A DNA stretch of 64,000 bases from the NCBI RefSeq assembly GCF_025685605.1, contig NZ_JAGTUT010000002.1, forward strand, positions 62,001 through 126,000. Direction: 5' to 3'. Source of the stretch: Granulicella arctica (lineage in GTDB: Bacteria > Acidobacteriota > Terriglobia > Terriglobales > Acidobacteriaceae). The position numbers and the translations under genes were made by a program. A model generated the notes under the pieces. That model saw nothing but the letters and a program-made list of their open reading frames with translations, was not told the origin of the DNA and ran no database searches. Each line of letters opens with the position of its first letter. Positions within the stretch are counted from its first letter, which is position 1. Below are positions 63,887 to 64,000 of this stretch, in pieces.

Positions 63887-64000
63887 AATAAGAAACTCCA
63901 GTCCAGATTGGTTTGTGACGCAGGGCCACAATGGAGCACCCGCGGCGTGTCCTCAAGCGGCAATAGGCGGAATGACGCCAATTCCTCGACTTACCGCTCA

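Overview
The window looks like a chromosomal segment of an acidobacterium of the class Terriglobia (Granulicella/Edaphobacter/Terriglobus type). This rests on gene content, not on a database search. The signs are five large SusC/Oar-like TonB-dependent receptors, four of them opening with a carboxypeptidase-regulatory-like domain; an 818-residue duplicated FtsX permease of the acidobacterial ADOP type; a GH79 enzyme; a DUF4254 protein; and moderately high GC with dense, short-spaced genes. I see no rRNA, tRNA, CRISPR array, phage or insertion sequence. Large intergenic spaces are few.

Layout. 1-2057: an OprB-like porin cut by the left edge, and a TrxC-type thioredoxin. 2371-13658: a sulfur block. 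The operon cysD-cysN-cysH-tauE on the minus strand makes sulfide from sulfate through ATP sulfurylase and an iron-sulfur APS reductase. It is flanked by two TonB receptors. The space between cysD and the second receptor carries tiny open frames with runs of cysteine codons on both strands. 13659-18929: a receptor plus a secreted GH76 mannanase, behind a LacI-type operator. 18976-25244: an ArsR regulator and a divergent RND efflux operon (pump, adaptor, outer-membrane channel). 25406-31816: the ADP-heptose operon for lipopolysaccharide core (GT9, hldE, hldD, ATP-grasp), with a DUF4254 and a TPR protein alongside. 31868-38401: yvcK, rlmN, a GH79 glycosidase, an exported amidohydrolase and a beta-propeller protein.

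38468-50007: a fourth receptor, an exported esterase-like hydrolase, an M16 peptidase, an SDR/ArsR divergent pair, a secreted S53 peptidase and an exported quinoprotein-like propeller. 50252-53377: a type IV pilin-like protein, a LolA-like protein, a PPOX-fold protein, a HAD phosphatase and a Nudix hydrolase. 53478-57105: an overlapping three-gene operon linking a PRC/MgtE_N/CBS protein, a CgeB-like glycosyltransferase and a divergent NRAMP transporter. 57439-62109: a fifth receptor and the ADOP permease. The right end holds three small conserved or unknown genes.

The most notable item is the 9898-10475 region. A 26-codon frame with four consecutive Cys codons starts exactly where transcription from a TAATAT box should begin. 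A second plus-strand frame ends in Cys-Cys-Cys-Ser. A mirrored 23-codon frame with three consecutive Cys codons precedes cysDNH. I read this as cysteine-responsive leader-peptide control of sulfate assimilation and of a TonB receptor. Other candidates are a residual APS-kinase-like tail on CysN, a possible magnesium module built from a soluble MgtE sensor and an NRAMP-related carrier, and a dispersed repeat captured in-frame inside rlmN.
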